A stretch of DNA of 64,000 bases from an uncultured Porphyromonadaceae bacterium. Its GTDB lineage: Bacteria; Bacteroidota; Bacteroidia; Bacteroidales; Muribaculaceae. Made by a program: the position numbers and the translations under genes. Below, piece after piece: positions 28,302 through 38,122 of the stretch (positions are counted from its first letter, which is position 1; each line of letters starts with the position of its first letter). Below the pieces are notes generated by a model that worked only from the letters and a program-made list of their open reading frames with translations, was not told the origin of the DNA and made no database searches. The DNA is taken from positions 1 to 64,000 of the forward strand of contig CAMWMD010000005.1 in assembly GCA_947175265.1 (NCBI GenBank). The letters run 5' to 3'.

Positions 28302-30488
28302 TTAGTTACCGAGTTCAAGTTGATTTTTTATGAGGTTGTAATATGCACCTTTCTTATCGATGAGAGAGGTGTGATTGCCGGTTTCCACAACTCGGCCTCC
28401 ATCAAGCACGATAATCTGATCAGCGTTTTTGACGGTTGATAGACGATGGGCTACGACTACGACTGTACGCCCTTTGTAAAACTCTTCGAGATTTTCCACT
28501 ATGGCTCTCTCATTCTTGGCATCGAGGGCATTTGTCGCTTCATCAAGAAAGATAAAGTCAGGATTCTTATAGACAGCGCGGGCTATGAGAATACGCTGCT
28601 TTTGTCCTTGGCTTAATCCGATACCGTCACGTCCTATCAAGGTATTGTATTTTAATGGCAACCCCATTATATAGTCATGAATATTTGCTATCCGGGCGGC
28701 TTTTTCAAGACGAGTCACGTCAATATCGCCATCATCTACAGCAATGTTTCTGGCAATGGATTCAGAGAAAATTACTCCATCCTGCATGACAACTCCACAA
28801 TGACGTCGCCACCATTTAAGATTGTATTCATTTAAATTTTTTCCGGCAACGAATATTGAACCGGACCTAATCGGATAATATCCAAGCATAAGTTTTATAA
28901 GAGTAGTCTTTCCACTTCCCGATGCCCCGACTATAGCTGTAACTTTCCCTTCCGGTATATTGAAAGCCACGTTTTCAAGAGTCTTATTGATAGCATGCGG
29001 ATCATACTTGAAATCAATATGGTCAATACATATTGATTTTTGGGATTTGAAAGATACTGCCTGATTATCATTCGACTCCTCGTTTTCCCCCTCATGAATC
29101 TCATTTATGCGTTCAAGAGAGATCTTTACATCCTGTAAGGAGTAAATGAATGACATCAAATGCTCTACCGGTGAGTTTAATTGCCCTATTATATACTGCA
29201 CTGCAAGCATTGAACCAAGAGTCATGTTCCCGTTTATAACCGCAGTTGCTGCCAGCACTGTGATTATTATGTTTTTAACTTCATTTATAAAAATACATCC
29301 AGCCTCTTGAGATTGTTGTAATTTTAATGCCTTAAGTTGAACTGAGAATAAGTCTGTTTGAGTGTTTTCCCAATCCCATCGCCGACGTTGTTCGCAGTTT
29401 TGAAGCTTTATTTCTTGCATGGATGTAATAAACTCGTATGTTTTATTTTGATTTATAGCTTGTTGCTCAAAAATTTCATAATCAAGTATTTTTCTTTTAT
29501 TAAGAAATTTAGCCATCCATGCACCATAGAGGAGGCTACCTAAAATGAAGACTCCAAATATTAATCTATCATAGATGAATAGAACAATGCCAAAAACTAT
29601 GAAACTTAGCATTGTAAACATTGCACCTAAGGTCTGACTGGTCAAAAAAGTTTGCACTCGATTATGATCTGCCATTCGCTGCATTAAATCACCCATCAAC
29701 TTTGTATCAAAAAATGACATGGGTAATTTTAACAATTTTATAAAAAAATCACTGACAAGAGAGACGTTTATTCGTATTGAAATATGTAACAATAGCCATC
29801 TACGAATAAAATCCGTAGCAGTTCTTCCTATAACTATTGCGAGCTCTCCTAATAGAATCAGCCAAATTAAGCCGATATCCTCATGTCGAATACCTATGTC
29901 TACAATTGATTGAGTCAAGAAAGGCAGGATAAGTTGAAGAATACATCCGAGCAATAGTCCACATAGAATTTGAAGGAAGTACCGTCTATATTGATAAAAA
30001 TAACTATATAGAAATTTGAATGATTTAGTATTTTGAGATTGCTCTTCTTTAATAGTTCCGAAGTTCTCCGTTTTATTAAAAAACACAGCAATACCCATTT
30101 CCTCTCCATTCGATGTGGTGCTAATCCAGTGTTGCTTAAATTCTTCCTCGGAGTAAGTTATAAATCCTTTCCCGGGATCAGCGATATAATATTTTCGATG
30201 TCTGATTTTATATAAAACTACAAAGTGATTTTGGTCCCAATGCAACACGCAAATTGTGTTTAGTTCGGACAATTTTTTTATATTTATTCTAGTCGCTAAC
30301 GATGATAAACCTATTTTCTCAGAGGCATCACGTAAGCCTAGAAGGGAGACTCCTTCATTCGTGGGAAAACAAATCTTGGATAATGTCTCTAAAGAGTACC
30401 TTTCTCCATAGTATGAACAAACCATTGCTAGACAAGCAACTCCACACTGCATGTAATCATGCTGTTTATAAAAGACTATTTGCCTCAT
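28302..30488 (-). CDS. Peptidase-containing ABC transporter (C39 peptidase, TM domain, ABC ATPase)
   Basis: N-terminal C39 triad region (YMQCGVACLAMVCSYYG, CVLHWDQNHFVVLY, IADPGKG); ABC motifs VGASGSGKTTLIK, GLSQGQKQRILIARAV, FIFLDEAT. Confidence 0.95.
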   Translation of the reverse strand: MRQIVFYKQHDYMQCGVACLAMVCSYYGERYSLETLSKICFPTNEGVSLLGLRDASEKIGLSSLATRINIKKLSELNTICVLHWDQNHFVVLYKIRHRKYYIADPGKGFITYSEEEFKQHWISTTSNGEEMGIAVFFNKTENFGTIKEEQSQNTKSFKFLYSYFYQYRRYFLQILCGLLLGCILQLILPFLTQSIVDIGIRHEDIGLIWLILLGELAIVIGRTATDFIRRWLLLHISIRINVSLVSDFFIKLLKLPMSFFDTKLMGDLMQRMADHNRVQTFLTSQTLGAMFTMLSFIVFGIVLFIYDRLIFGVFILGSLLYGAWMAKFLNKRKILDYEIFEQQAINQNKTYEFITSMQEIKLQNCEQRRRWDWENTQTDLFSVQLKALKLQQSQEAGCIFINEVKNIIITVLAATAVINGNMTLGSMLAVQYIIGQLNSPVEHLMSFIYSLQDVKISLERINEIHEGENEESNDNQAVSFKSQKSICIDHIDFKYDPHAINKTLENVAFNIPEGKVTAIVGASGSGKTTLIKLMLGYYPIRSGSIFVAGKNLNEYNLKWWRRHCGVVMQDGVIFSESIARNIAVDDGDIDVTRLEKAARIANIHDYIMGLPLKYNTLIGRDGIGLSQGQKQRILIARAVYKNPDFIFLDEATNALDAKNERAIVENLEEFYKGRTVVVVAHRLSTVKNADQIIVLDGGRVVETGNHTSLIDKKGAYYNLIKNQLELGN

Positions 30489-30493
30489 AATTA

Positions 30494-32836
30494 TTAGAAA
30501 GTCCCGTTATCAATGTCAATGTTATTTAGTTTTTTATTGAAATGACTATTTTTCCCTCGAGAAAAATTCCAACTAAATCCTATAACAACCATGGATCGAT
30601 TATCATTTATCCATGAGTTACAAATATGTTTAACTAAATTATTATTCAATATTTGTTCTCTGTATTTTGCTTTCGTTAGGAACCATTGACAACTTGCACT
30701 GATTCTTATATTCTTATATTGAAAATAAGAATTTAACGAGCTTATATTTTCATCTGAAATTAGGTTTGACCCAGAAATTTGATCTGTAGGAATATTACAT
30801 TTATAACTTATTCCCCAATTTTGACTGTTATAGGCCAATTGTATAAATGTAGGTAAATATAGGTTCCTTGTTACCTGTCCTTCATTATTTATAAGCCTTT
30901 GTTCAAGAGCCATACTGATGACTCTTAAATTTACTTTATCAGATAGAAAGCTAAGTTTTCCTGAAAATATTCCACCGTATTGAATGAAATTTTTAGCGTT
31001 GCTATCTTTAGCTATTATATATTCTTGTTTATTAATCATTTCAGAGGTATAAAATAGGTCTATAGGACTAGAGTCTAAATTATAAGTAACCCCTAATGTC
31101 ATATCAAAAATATCTCCCAAATATCTGTATCCTAATATATTAGTATAACTAATACCCGATTTAAGATCGGGATTTCCAGTATGTATTAAATGAGAGGTTA
31201 CATATTCGGCATTATCACTAAGTTGAGTTAATGTTGGTATGATAGGATAAGATTTTGCATTAAAAGATATATGATGCTTTCCTTTAAGTGCCCAATCCAT
31301 GACTATCTGAGGTGTAACATAAAATTTACTATAATTAGATTCGCTTGTCGAAGATTTTAACAATGTTCCCCCTATGCTAACTCGATACATGATTTTATGA
31401 AAAACGCCTGAGTATTCTCCATATATATAGTTGGAAAAATAATTTGATTTATATTTAGACTCAGTATAGTTTGTAAGTATATTCTTACCTTTTGCTGAGG
31501 CTTGGTTAAAGGTACTCTTATATCCAATTGAAAAAGAATTAAGTCCCAGTCGTTTAGTATAGAATAATTCCCCTATCAATGACATTTTAGAGGTTTCTCT
31601 ATTCATGTTATCATTAAATGATGAGGAATTATTGTTAGCAAAAATCTCCTCTGCAGAACTATGTAAATCTCCCTTAAAATAAGTTGCAACGATGTTACCG
31701 GCCAATTCAGAGTCGTTTTTTAATTTTTTTGATATATATAAATCTAAAGATGGTCTGAAGTAATTAGAGTTTGTTTTTTTGTTCCCTACACCTGTATTAT
31801 TAATGTCATCTTCTTGAATAATAATATTACTTGTTGAATTATCAAACTTGTTTTCAAATTCAGGTTTAATTGTAGCTTGAAAGGAAATTCTATTTGGGTC
31901 AGAGTATATATATTTAATCTCTGGGATATGAGTTGTGTATCCGAATTGATTATGAGATTTTGACTCATAATCAATGGTATTCTTTTTGAAGTAATAGGAA
32001 TAATCTTCATTTAAGAATCTATCTCGATAATTTCGGTAATTAATTTGATAATTTATAACAAACTGATTTTTACCATAAATAGCCCTTAGAAAAATATTGT
32101 CATTAAAGAAACCTGCTGTTATGGCATGGGAGATGTCTATTCCACCGTTTAGGCCATTGTCTAAAGTTTTGGTAACAACATTAATTACGGCGGTTGTATT
32201 TGAATACCGGGCAGACGGTATGGTGTAATATTCTACATATTTAATTTTATTTGCCGGAATACTTTTTAAGTCTGTTATGGATGAATTAATTCCATTTATT
32301 AGAATGCCAACATTTCCTCCGGATAATTTGGATAAATTACCGGAGATGGGATCTATTGTTAAATCACTGATATTTTCTAATAAGTCAGCAGAATGTCTGG
32401 CTCTTGAGCATTGCTCAGAGGTGAATCTGTATTTTGTGTGATCTGCATATACCGTGTTGCGATTGGCTGTGACAACAACCTCATTCAAGTTTTTTGCATC
32501 TGTTGCCATTGTAAAATTGCGCACAATAGTATTGCTACCAGATGGCATTCTAAGAGTAATTATTGATTTATTATCAATATATCCTATATACGAGATTTTA
32601 ATTGTATATTTTCCCGGAGCCAAGTTATCTATTATGTACAAACCTTTTAAGTCGGTTAAAGCACCTGTAATTGGTGTGATTGAATCGTTGGATGCAAATA
32701 TCGTAATATTAGCAAATTGAAGAGGCTCATTGCTTCCTTCAATTTTTCCTTTCAAGGTTATTTGTGAATAACCTTGAAAGGAATTTATTATGAATGAGAA
32801 AATTAATACTATTAATCTTAAAGTTTTAACAGACAT
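30494..32836 (-). CDS. Outer membrane beta-barrel protein with CarboxypepD_reg-like domain
   Basis: Signal peptide; ITLKGKIEGSNEPLQFANITIF...GALTDLKGLYIIDNLAPGKYTIKISYIGY; plug-like (LNEVVVTANRNTVYADHTKYRFTSEQCSRARHSADLLENI); barrel. Confidence 0.85.
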   Translation of the reverse strand: MSVKTLRLIVLIFSFIINSFQGYSQITLKGKIEGSNEPLQFANITIFASNDSITPITGALTDLKGLYIIDNLAPGKYTIKISYIGYIDNKSIITLRMPSGSNTIVRNFTMATDAKNLNEVVVTANRNTVYADHTKYRFTSEQCSRARHSADLLENISDLTIDPISGNLSKLSGGNVGILINGINSSITDLKSIPANKIKYVEYYTIPSARYSNTTAVINVVTKTLDNGLNGGIDISHAITAGFFNDNIFLRAIYGKNQFVINYQINYRNYRDRFLNEDYSYYFKKNTIDYESKSHNQFGYTTHIPEIKYIYSDPNRISFQATIKPEFENKFDNSTSNIIIQEDDINNTGVGNKKTNSNYFRPSLDLYISKKLKNDSELAGNIVATYFKGDLHSSAEEIFANNNSSSFNDNMNRETSKMSLIGELFYTKRLGLNSFSIGYKSTFNQASAKGKNILTNYTESKYKSNYFSNYIYGEYSGVFHKIMYRVSIGGTLLKSSTSESNYSKFYVTPQIVMDWALKGKHHISFNAKSYPIIPTLTQLSDNAEYVTSHLIHTGNPDLKSGISYTNILGYRYLGDIFDMTLGVTYNLDSSPIDLFYTSEMINKQEYIIAKDSNAKNFIQYGGIFSGKLSFLSDKVNLRVISMALEQRLINNEGQVTRNLYLPTFIQLAYNSQNWGISYKCNIPTDQISGSNLISDENISSLNSYFQYKNIRISASCQWFLTKAKYREQILNNNLVKHICNSWINDNRSMVVIGFSWNFSRGKNSHFNKKLNNIDIDNGTF

Positions 32837-32847
32837 ATCGCAACACA

Positions 32848-33567
32848 TTATTTGTTGATAAAGAAAGAGCTTTCACTAAGCCAATAATCAGGTTTATTAG
32901 CCTGTGAACCAATTGTAAGTGTAATGTCTATAGCTTTTCCATATAAAGGGTTCTCTTTTGTATCATATACAGTGATCTTTTCAATTACATTCGCAGGAAT
33001 TTGATTGAATGCTGACGTTTTCTCCGACCCAACGACATTCCCGTTTATACAGAATAAGACACCACGTTCATCTGTTGTAAACCATCCATCATCGTCATGG
33101 TTTATGCTTTCAAGTGAGAGAAGTATATCATTAAGATTAGATGCTGTAGCGGGGAGATTTTCTTTTGAGAGAACTTGATTCTCATAACGTATGGGGCTGC
33201 CTTTCAGCTTTATGCGGATATTTGTAGTCGCATTCCCGGAAAATGGTTTGTTGTCCCAAATTTCAGGAATAGGAGTAATTTGGAGTTTACGAACATAAGA
33301 ATTTGGAGATTCTACTACTATATAGTAACTCTTGGTATGATCGTATGGCTTTATAGTATAGTTACCCATTGGTCCGCATACGGCAAAGTATGCAAGATTT
33401 TTTAGAGTACTGTCGGAATATAGTTTTACTGTAGAGAAAGGCACTACTGTTTGTGTTGAGTCCATTTCACTATATATGGTCCCATTTATCCAGATATTGG
33501 ACTGACTGAACAATGGCATTGAACTTATGAACATAAATGCCATTATGATAATCTTAGATAGCTTCAT
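32848..33567 (-). CDS. Secreted CarboxypepD_reg-like plus plug-like protein without a barrel
   Basis: 239 aa; signal peptide MKLSKIIIMAFMFISSMPLFS; plug-like VLFCINGNVVGSEKTSAFNQIPANVIEKITVYDTKENPLYG, then ends. Confidence 0.65.
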   Translation of the reverse strand: MKLSKIIIMAFMFISSMPLFSQSNIWINGTIYSEMDSTQTVVPFSTVKLYSDSTLKNLAYFAVCGPMGNYTIKPYDHTKSYYIVVESPNSYVRKLQITPIPEIWDNKPFSGNATTNIRIKLKGSPIRYENQVLSKENLPATASNLNDILLSLESINHDDDGWFTTDERGVLFCINGNVVGSEKTSAFNQIPANVIEKITVYDTKENPLYGKAIDITLTIGSQANKPDYWLSESSFFINK

Positions 33568-34837
33568 TTCTTTTAGCGATTATTTTTTGTTTTAGATTTA
33601 GAAGAATCATATTTTCTTTGCTTATTGAATCCTTAAAAGGACATTCAATTGAATTTATATCTGTCGCTTCTATGAGTTGCTGGGAACATATTCCCGGACA
33701 ACAAGGGAGTAGAGAACAGTCTAGACATTTCTGAGGTATTTGGGCAGATAGACGATGATTTATTTTAGATGTATTCCATTCAATATAACCATCAGAGTTT
33801 AAGATGCCTTCAGGATTCTCTTTTGTGAAGTCTCTTGCAGTGCATTTGAAAACTTTACCATCATAATTAATGACGGCATGGTTATAGTTGTCTGCATAAC
33901 AAGATTCAAACTTTTGGGCAAGTCTAAAAGTGTTTACTATGAAATTTCGATTATTTATTCGTTCTATTGCATGGAAGAGATTGGCATAATCTTCTTTAGT
34001 TGCTGAATATTGCCATATTCTATGCAATGAGATGAATGTTCTTTTTCTATTTAAGAAATCCAGATCTTCAATTAGGTTGTCTATCTTGGCAAGAACTCTA
34101 TTGTCATAGTTTATTCTAATTGTGAAATAGAATTCTGCATCCACGCTATTGAATAGTTTTAACCCATCAATGATTTTCTTATAAGAGCCCTCATTGGTGA
34201 TTTTTGATTTATATGTGCGGACAGAATTGTGCATGTCTTCGTCACCATCAATCGTTATTTGAAAACGAGTTGGAAATGACTTAAGCAACTCTGCATATCT
34301 CTCATGCAAGAAAGTTCCGTTGGTTACGAAGGTAAGATTAACTTTATATCCGAACTCATCTGATAATGATTTCACTCCGTCTAAAAGTTTCTTGATGGCA
34401 CGATAGTTCATCATAGGTTCTCCTCCAAAGAAAGACAGTTCTAGAACCTCAAAAGGTTCAGTTGTGGTTTTTATCTTTAGATGCTCAAGGATAGTGTCAA
34501 CTAAACTTAAGGTAAGAAACGACTTCCTGAGATGGGTCTCATAACAATACCAACAACCTAGATTACATTCCAGAGTTGTATTGATTATTAAATTATAAAT
34601 ACGGTTAGAATGCTTCCTAGTGAAGAAAAATGATTTTACCAGATTTTTCTCACAAACGTCATCATTAACTAAAAAGCCCTTATCTAAAAGTGTTTGTGTT
34701 ACTGATGAGAAAGCGTCTCTACAATCAAGTACCGACTTTATTTCTTGATTGATGAATATGAACTGATTAGTCAGAGAATTGAAAATCAGTTCTCGCCCAT
34801 CTAAGTTTAAGTGGTGATTATAAATACTTGGTTTCAT
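33554..34837 (-). CDS. Radical SAM/SPASM peptide maturase
   Basis: CxxxCxxC in TLECNLGCWYCYE; FFGGEPMMNY; SPASM: C...GKVFKC and CLDCSLLPCCPGIC (CX2CX5CX3C) followed by C. Confidence 0.93.
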   Translation of the reverse strand: MKPSIYNHHLNLDGRELIFNSLTNQFIFINQEIKSVLDCRDAFSSVTQTLLDKGFLVNDDVCEKNLVKSFFFTRKHSNRIYNLIINTTLECNLGCWYCYETHLRKSFLTLSLVDTILEHLKIKTTTEPFEVLELSFFGGEPMMNYRAIKKLLDGVKSLSDEFGYKVNLTFVTNGTFLHERYAELLKSFPTRFQITIDGDEDMHNSVRTYKSKITNEGSYKKIIDGLKLFNSVDAEFYFTIRINYDNRVLAKIDNLIEDLDFLNRKRTFISLHRIWQYSATKEDYANLFHAIERINNRNFIVNTFRLAQKFESCYADNYNHAVINYDGKVFKCTARDFTKENPEGILNSDGYIEWNTSKINHRLSAQIPQKCLDCSLLPCCPGICSQQLIEATDINSIECPFKDSISKENMILLNLKQKIIAKRNEAI

Positions 34838-34846
34838 AATTTTAAG

Positions 34847-34889
34847 AAAGAGACTCTACGCTCCACATAATAAGGCGTAGAGTCTCTTT
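34847..34889 (-). terminator. Stem-loop (attenuator) between precursor and radical SAM genes
   Basis: AAAGAGACTCTACGC / GCGTAGAGTCTCTTT, perfect 15-bp stem, 13-nt loop. Confidence 0.7.
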
Positions 34890-34907
34890 TGCTGCACTGA
34901 TGATTGG

Positions 34908-35093
34908 TTAATTGTTTTTGGGACAGTTGCAATTATTACATGCGCAATTACCATCGATTTCTATGCCCACGAAGTCTAAGACTTCTTTGAGTACTTTGCC
35001 TAAGCCGCCTCCATTGATAGATGCTAGCTCGTTCTCAGACGACAGGATCTCAAGATCCATTTCGTCAAACTTTACAGATACTTCTGTCTTCAT
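34908..35093 (-). CDS. RiPP precursor peptide with double-glycine leader and Cys-rich C-terminus
   Basis: MKTEVSVKFDEMDLEILSSENELASINGGGLGKVLKEVLDFVGIEIDGNCACNNCNCPKNN; next to SPASM radical SAM and C39 ABC exporter. Confidence 0.9.
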   Translation of the reverse strand: MKTEVSVKFDEMDLEILSSENELASINGGGLGKVLKEVLDFVGIEIDGNCACNNCNCPKNN

Positions 35094-35207
35094 TTCATAA
35101 TGGTTTTAATTGTTTATTAAAAGGTTATAATCACTACATCCGGAAGGATGATTTTACTTTTCCGTAATGCCCGGTTTTCAGTTGAATCAATGTCTTATGG
35201 GATCTCT

Positions 35208-35576
35208 TTAGTTATATAAATATCCTGTTGCTATCCACGTTTCACTGATGATCTTTATTTTATAGAGTCCGGGAGTTGAGATTTGGAATATTGTATTTAT
35301 CTCGGGATCGTATCCTATGATAGTTTCGTTTAGATAAAGGAAAGTTTCACCGGTTGCCTCGCCGTCATAGCAAATGTTTAGAGTTCCGCTCCCCTCATCA
35401 TAATATACATCTATATTGATGCGCATAGGCGCACGATGTACAACAGGGGTAGAGTTATTCTTTCGCTGAACTTCTAATTCTACTCGTGTAGTTGAAGAAG
35501 CGCCGGATGACCCTTGAGCAACCAATGGAAAAGAGAATGCTATCATTACAAGAATGAGAGAAAAAAATTTTTTCAT
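35208..35576 (-). CDS. Small secreted DUF3244-like protein
   Basis: Start MKKFFSLILVMIAFSFPLVAQ; INIDVYYDEGSGTLNICYDG...TGLYKIKI pattern. Confidence 0.65.
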   Translation of the reverse strand: MKKFFSLILVMIAFSFPLVAQGSSGASSTTRVELEVQRKNNSTPVVHRAPMRINIDVYYDEGSGTLNICYDGEATGETFLYLNETIIGYDPEINTIFQISTPGLYKIKIISETWIATGYLYN

Positions 35577-35717
35577 TTCAATATGATTTTTGGTTGGTTT
35601 TGATGTTGCAAAATTACAATGGCCTACTTTCATCCACCAAAACAAAACTTTCATATTTGAAAACTATCACAGTTTATAAATACTTAAAAATAAGGGTTAT
35701 ACAAATATGCGAAATAT

Positions 35718-36209
35718 TTAGTTTTGCACATTATCTTTCTGACTTTCATATAAACCATAATCTGAAAGTTTTTGGAGGTAATTTCGCAGATTTGTAGTCT
35801 TGGAAGGCATCCCCAACTTACGCCGGATTGACCAACTAAGATTATAATGACTCTTGAAGCCTGTTATATGTTCATATTCTTTACCAGATAATCCACATAT
35901 CAAGGCACACATATATCTTATCTCATGTATTGAGAACCGATTCAAGTTGGTCAATACCTTTAATGTATGATTTGTTTTAGATATAGTATCCAGAAGCCTT
36001 TCCCATGGAATTTCCTCCATTCGAAACATGTCATTCCCAAAGTCGGATGCCAATTCTTTAACTTTCAGGGATTCATTTAGCAGCCTTTCATGAATGTGAA
36101 GTAACTCCTCATGGGTTCTCCCATTGTCGGCTATAGCATACAATAATTTGGAGAGGACTTTTAATGCAAGCCCCCTCTTTGATAATGATAAGACATTTTT
36201 ATTAGGCAT
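35718..36209 (-). CDS. Stand-alone LuxR-like HTH protein homologous to C-terminus of 36362..38122
   Basis: IHEIRYMCALICGLSGKEYEHITGFKSHYNLSWSIRRKLGM parallels VGEINYVCLYAIGLRGKEVGNYMKKRSHVNISSGIRKKLGI. Confidence 0.65.
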   Translation of the reverse strand: MPNKNVLSLSKRGLALKVLSKLLYAIADNGRTHEELLHIHERLLNESLKVKELASDFGNDMFRMEEIPWERLLDTISKTNHTLKVLTNLNRFSIHEIRYMCALICGLSGKEYEHITGFKSHYNLSWSIRRKLGMPSKTTNLRNYLQKLSDYGLYESQKDNVQN

Positions 36210-36361
36210 TTTTATTGCAAAAATAGCACATGATACTTTCATTCAAAGAATAAAAGTTTCATGCGCTATTCTTTTAATACGCTACTATATAGCATATTGA
36301 GATTAATGAAAGTCTTAAATCCGGCACACGGAAAGAAATACTTTCATCAAATGTGGCTTAC

Positions 36362-38122
36362 TTACAATTCTTTTAAAAGTTTGCGCACATAAATACCAAT
36401 ATTTGTCTCATGTTTGTCTATGCCGAGTTTTTTGCGTATGCCGCTGCTTATATTGACATGACTACGTTTCTTCATATAATTTCCCACTTCTTTGCCTCTT
36501 AACCCAATGGCATATAGACATACATAATTGATTTCGCCTACCGTTAAGCCGTGATCCTCAAAATACTGAATAAACCGGGGATGGGAAACTTGAAATGCCA
36601 GACGATTGCTGTTCATGAACTCTTCAGTATTGTCAGTGAGTTCTTTAATCCATGACTCGTAGGGCTTTTCATACTGTTCATTATCCGTTATATACCCGGC
36701 CATTAAAGCATTCAGCATCTCAATGCGGACTTTAATGGCTTGTTGGACTTCTGAAGGCAATTCCTCCTGTGAATCGATTAATTCCTTCAGACTTGCACTC
36801 TCATTTTCCAATACTTCAACACGGTGAGAAAGATTTTCTGCCTCCAAGGCTTTATTATCCCTTTCCAGTTGTAGATTTTTGTTCTCAAGTTCCAATTTCT
36901 CTCTATCGGATTTCAATCGCTTGTTTTCAAGTTCAGAAGACTTTGCCCTCTCAATAGCCAAGTCTTTTTGACTTTTATTACTACGGAAAAGCAGGAGCAT
37001 AATGATCACAACCATAATGAGGAAAATAATTCCACCTATACAACACCAAATAATTTTAGCTTTTTCCCTCGCATCTTGTTGGGATTTAAGTTCAATCTTA
37101 TGTTTCTCCTCAATAGATTTCGACTTTTGGTCGAATTTAAATGTGTTTATTGAATCTATGGAATGACTGAATTGCTTATATATTGTGAAAGCCTCTTTGT
37201 AATCACCCATATTTTCAAGAACCGGTACTAATATTGCTTGATATTTGAGGGTATTAAATCCGGGACGGTTATTACTGATATAATTAAGTAGATGCTTTGC
37301 CTCAACATAATTTCCTAATTTATAATGCGCTGATGCTAAGTTGAGTAAACCATTTGTATCAAGGTCGTAATTGTCTTCCTGACGCTCTATCAATCCTCTA
37401 ATCTCAGGTATGTCCCCAAACTCCAAAGCGTGAGATAGTCTATATCCGGTTAAGACAACTTCCTGTGTGCTATCCAAATCAGAAAAACCATCACATAATG
37501 CCAAAATGCTATCTCCTTTGTTTTGATTACCCAATAACATGGCTCCATTAAGTGCATTAAGTAAGCAATCAAACTCATTCCGTTTAAGTGACAAATCTTT
37601 ATATATCTTAGCTGCTTCCAAGTAACAGTTGGTATAACTATTAAAGTCATAGAAGTCGTGATATAATCCACCTTCCGCCACCAGTGTCCTTGCTATTGAT
37701 ACTGAGTCAGTGCTCTCTGAAGACACATCCATACTCTTAATAAATGCATTCAGTGCATTGTCTCTGTCTCCCATGTTCTGGAATATACGACCTTGATAGT
37801 AGTATGTTCTAAGTTTCTCATTTGCATTGCCTTTTTCCAGATAATAATCTATGGCCGGCTGTAACACTTGAAAATTCGTTGTGTCAATATAGTTCTTATC
37901 CAAAGCCATGGATAAGAGCAGGGCATATCGGGCTTGCTCTTCTCTTGATCCAAGGTCTGATTTTTCAATTCCTTTAAGAAGGCTTAACGCTGAATCCGGA
38001 TAAGACTCCATTAGCGATTCAGCACGGGTTAACGTTACTTGCACCTTATGATTTGAACAGGATGATATGCAACAGGCCAACAATAATTGAAGAAGCCCAA
38101 GGAAGTGATATATACGTTTCAT
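36362..38122 (-). CDS. TPR / transmembrane / coiled-coil / LuxR-like HTH regulator
   Basis: Lipobox-like N-terminus, TPR-like repeats, TM (IIWCCIGGIIFLIMVVIIMLLLF), C-terminal HTH. Confidence 0.8.
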   Translation of the reverse strand: MKRIYHFLGLLQLLLACCISSCSNHKVQVTLTRAESLMESYPDSALSLLKGIEKSDLGSREEQARYALLLSMALDKNYIDTTNFQVLQPAIDYYLEKGNANEKLRTYYYQGRIFQNMGDRDNALNAFIKSMDVSSESTDSVSIARTLVAEGGLYHDFYDFNSYTNCYLEAAKIYKDLSLKRNEFDCLLNALNGAMLLGNQNKGDSILALCDGFSDLDSTQEVVLTGYRLSHALEFGDIPEIRGLIERQEDNYDLDTNGLLNLASAHYKLGNYVEAKHLLNYISNNRPGFNTLKYQAILVPVLENMGDYKEAFTIYKQFSHSIDSINTFKFDQKSKSIEEKHKIELKSQQDAREKAKIIWCCIGGIIFLIMVVIIMLLLFRSNKSQKDLAIERAKSSELENKRLKSDREKLELENKNLQLERDNKALEAENLSHRVEVLENESASLKELIDSQEELPSEVQQAIKVRIEMLNALMAGYITDNEQYEKPYESWIKELTDNTEEFMNSNRLAFQVSHPRFIQYFEDHGLTVGEINYVCLYAIGLRGKEVGNYMKKRSHVNISSGIRKKLGIDKHETNIGIYVRKLLKEL

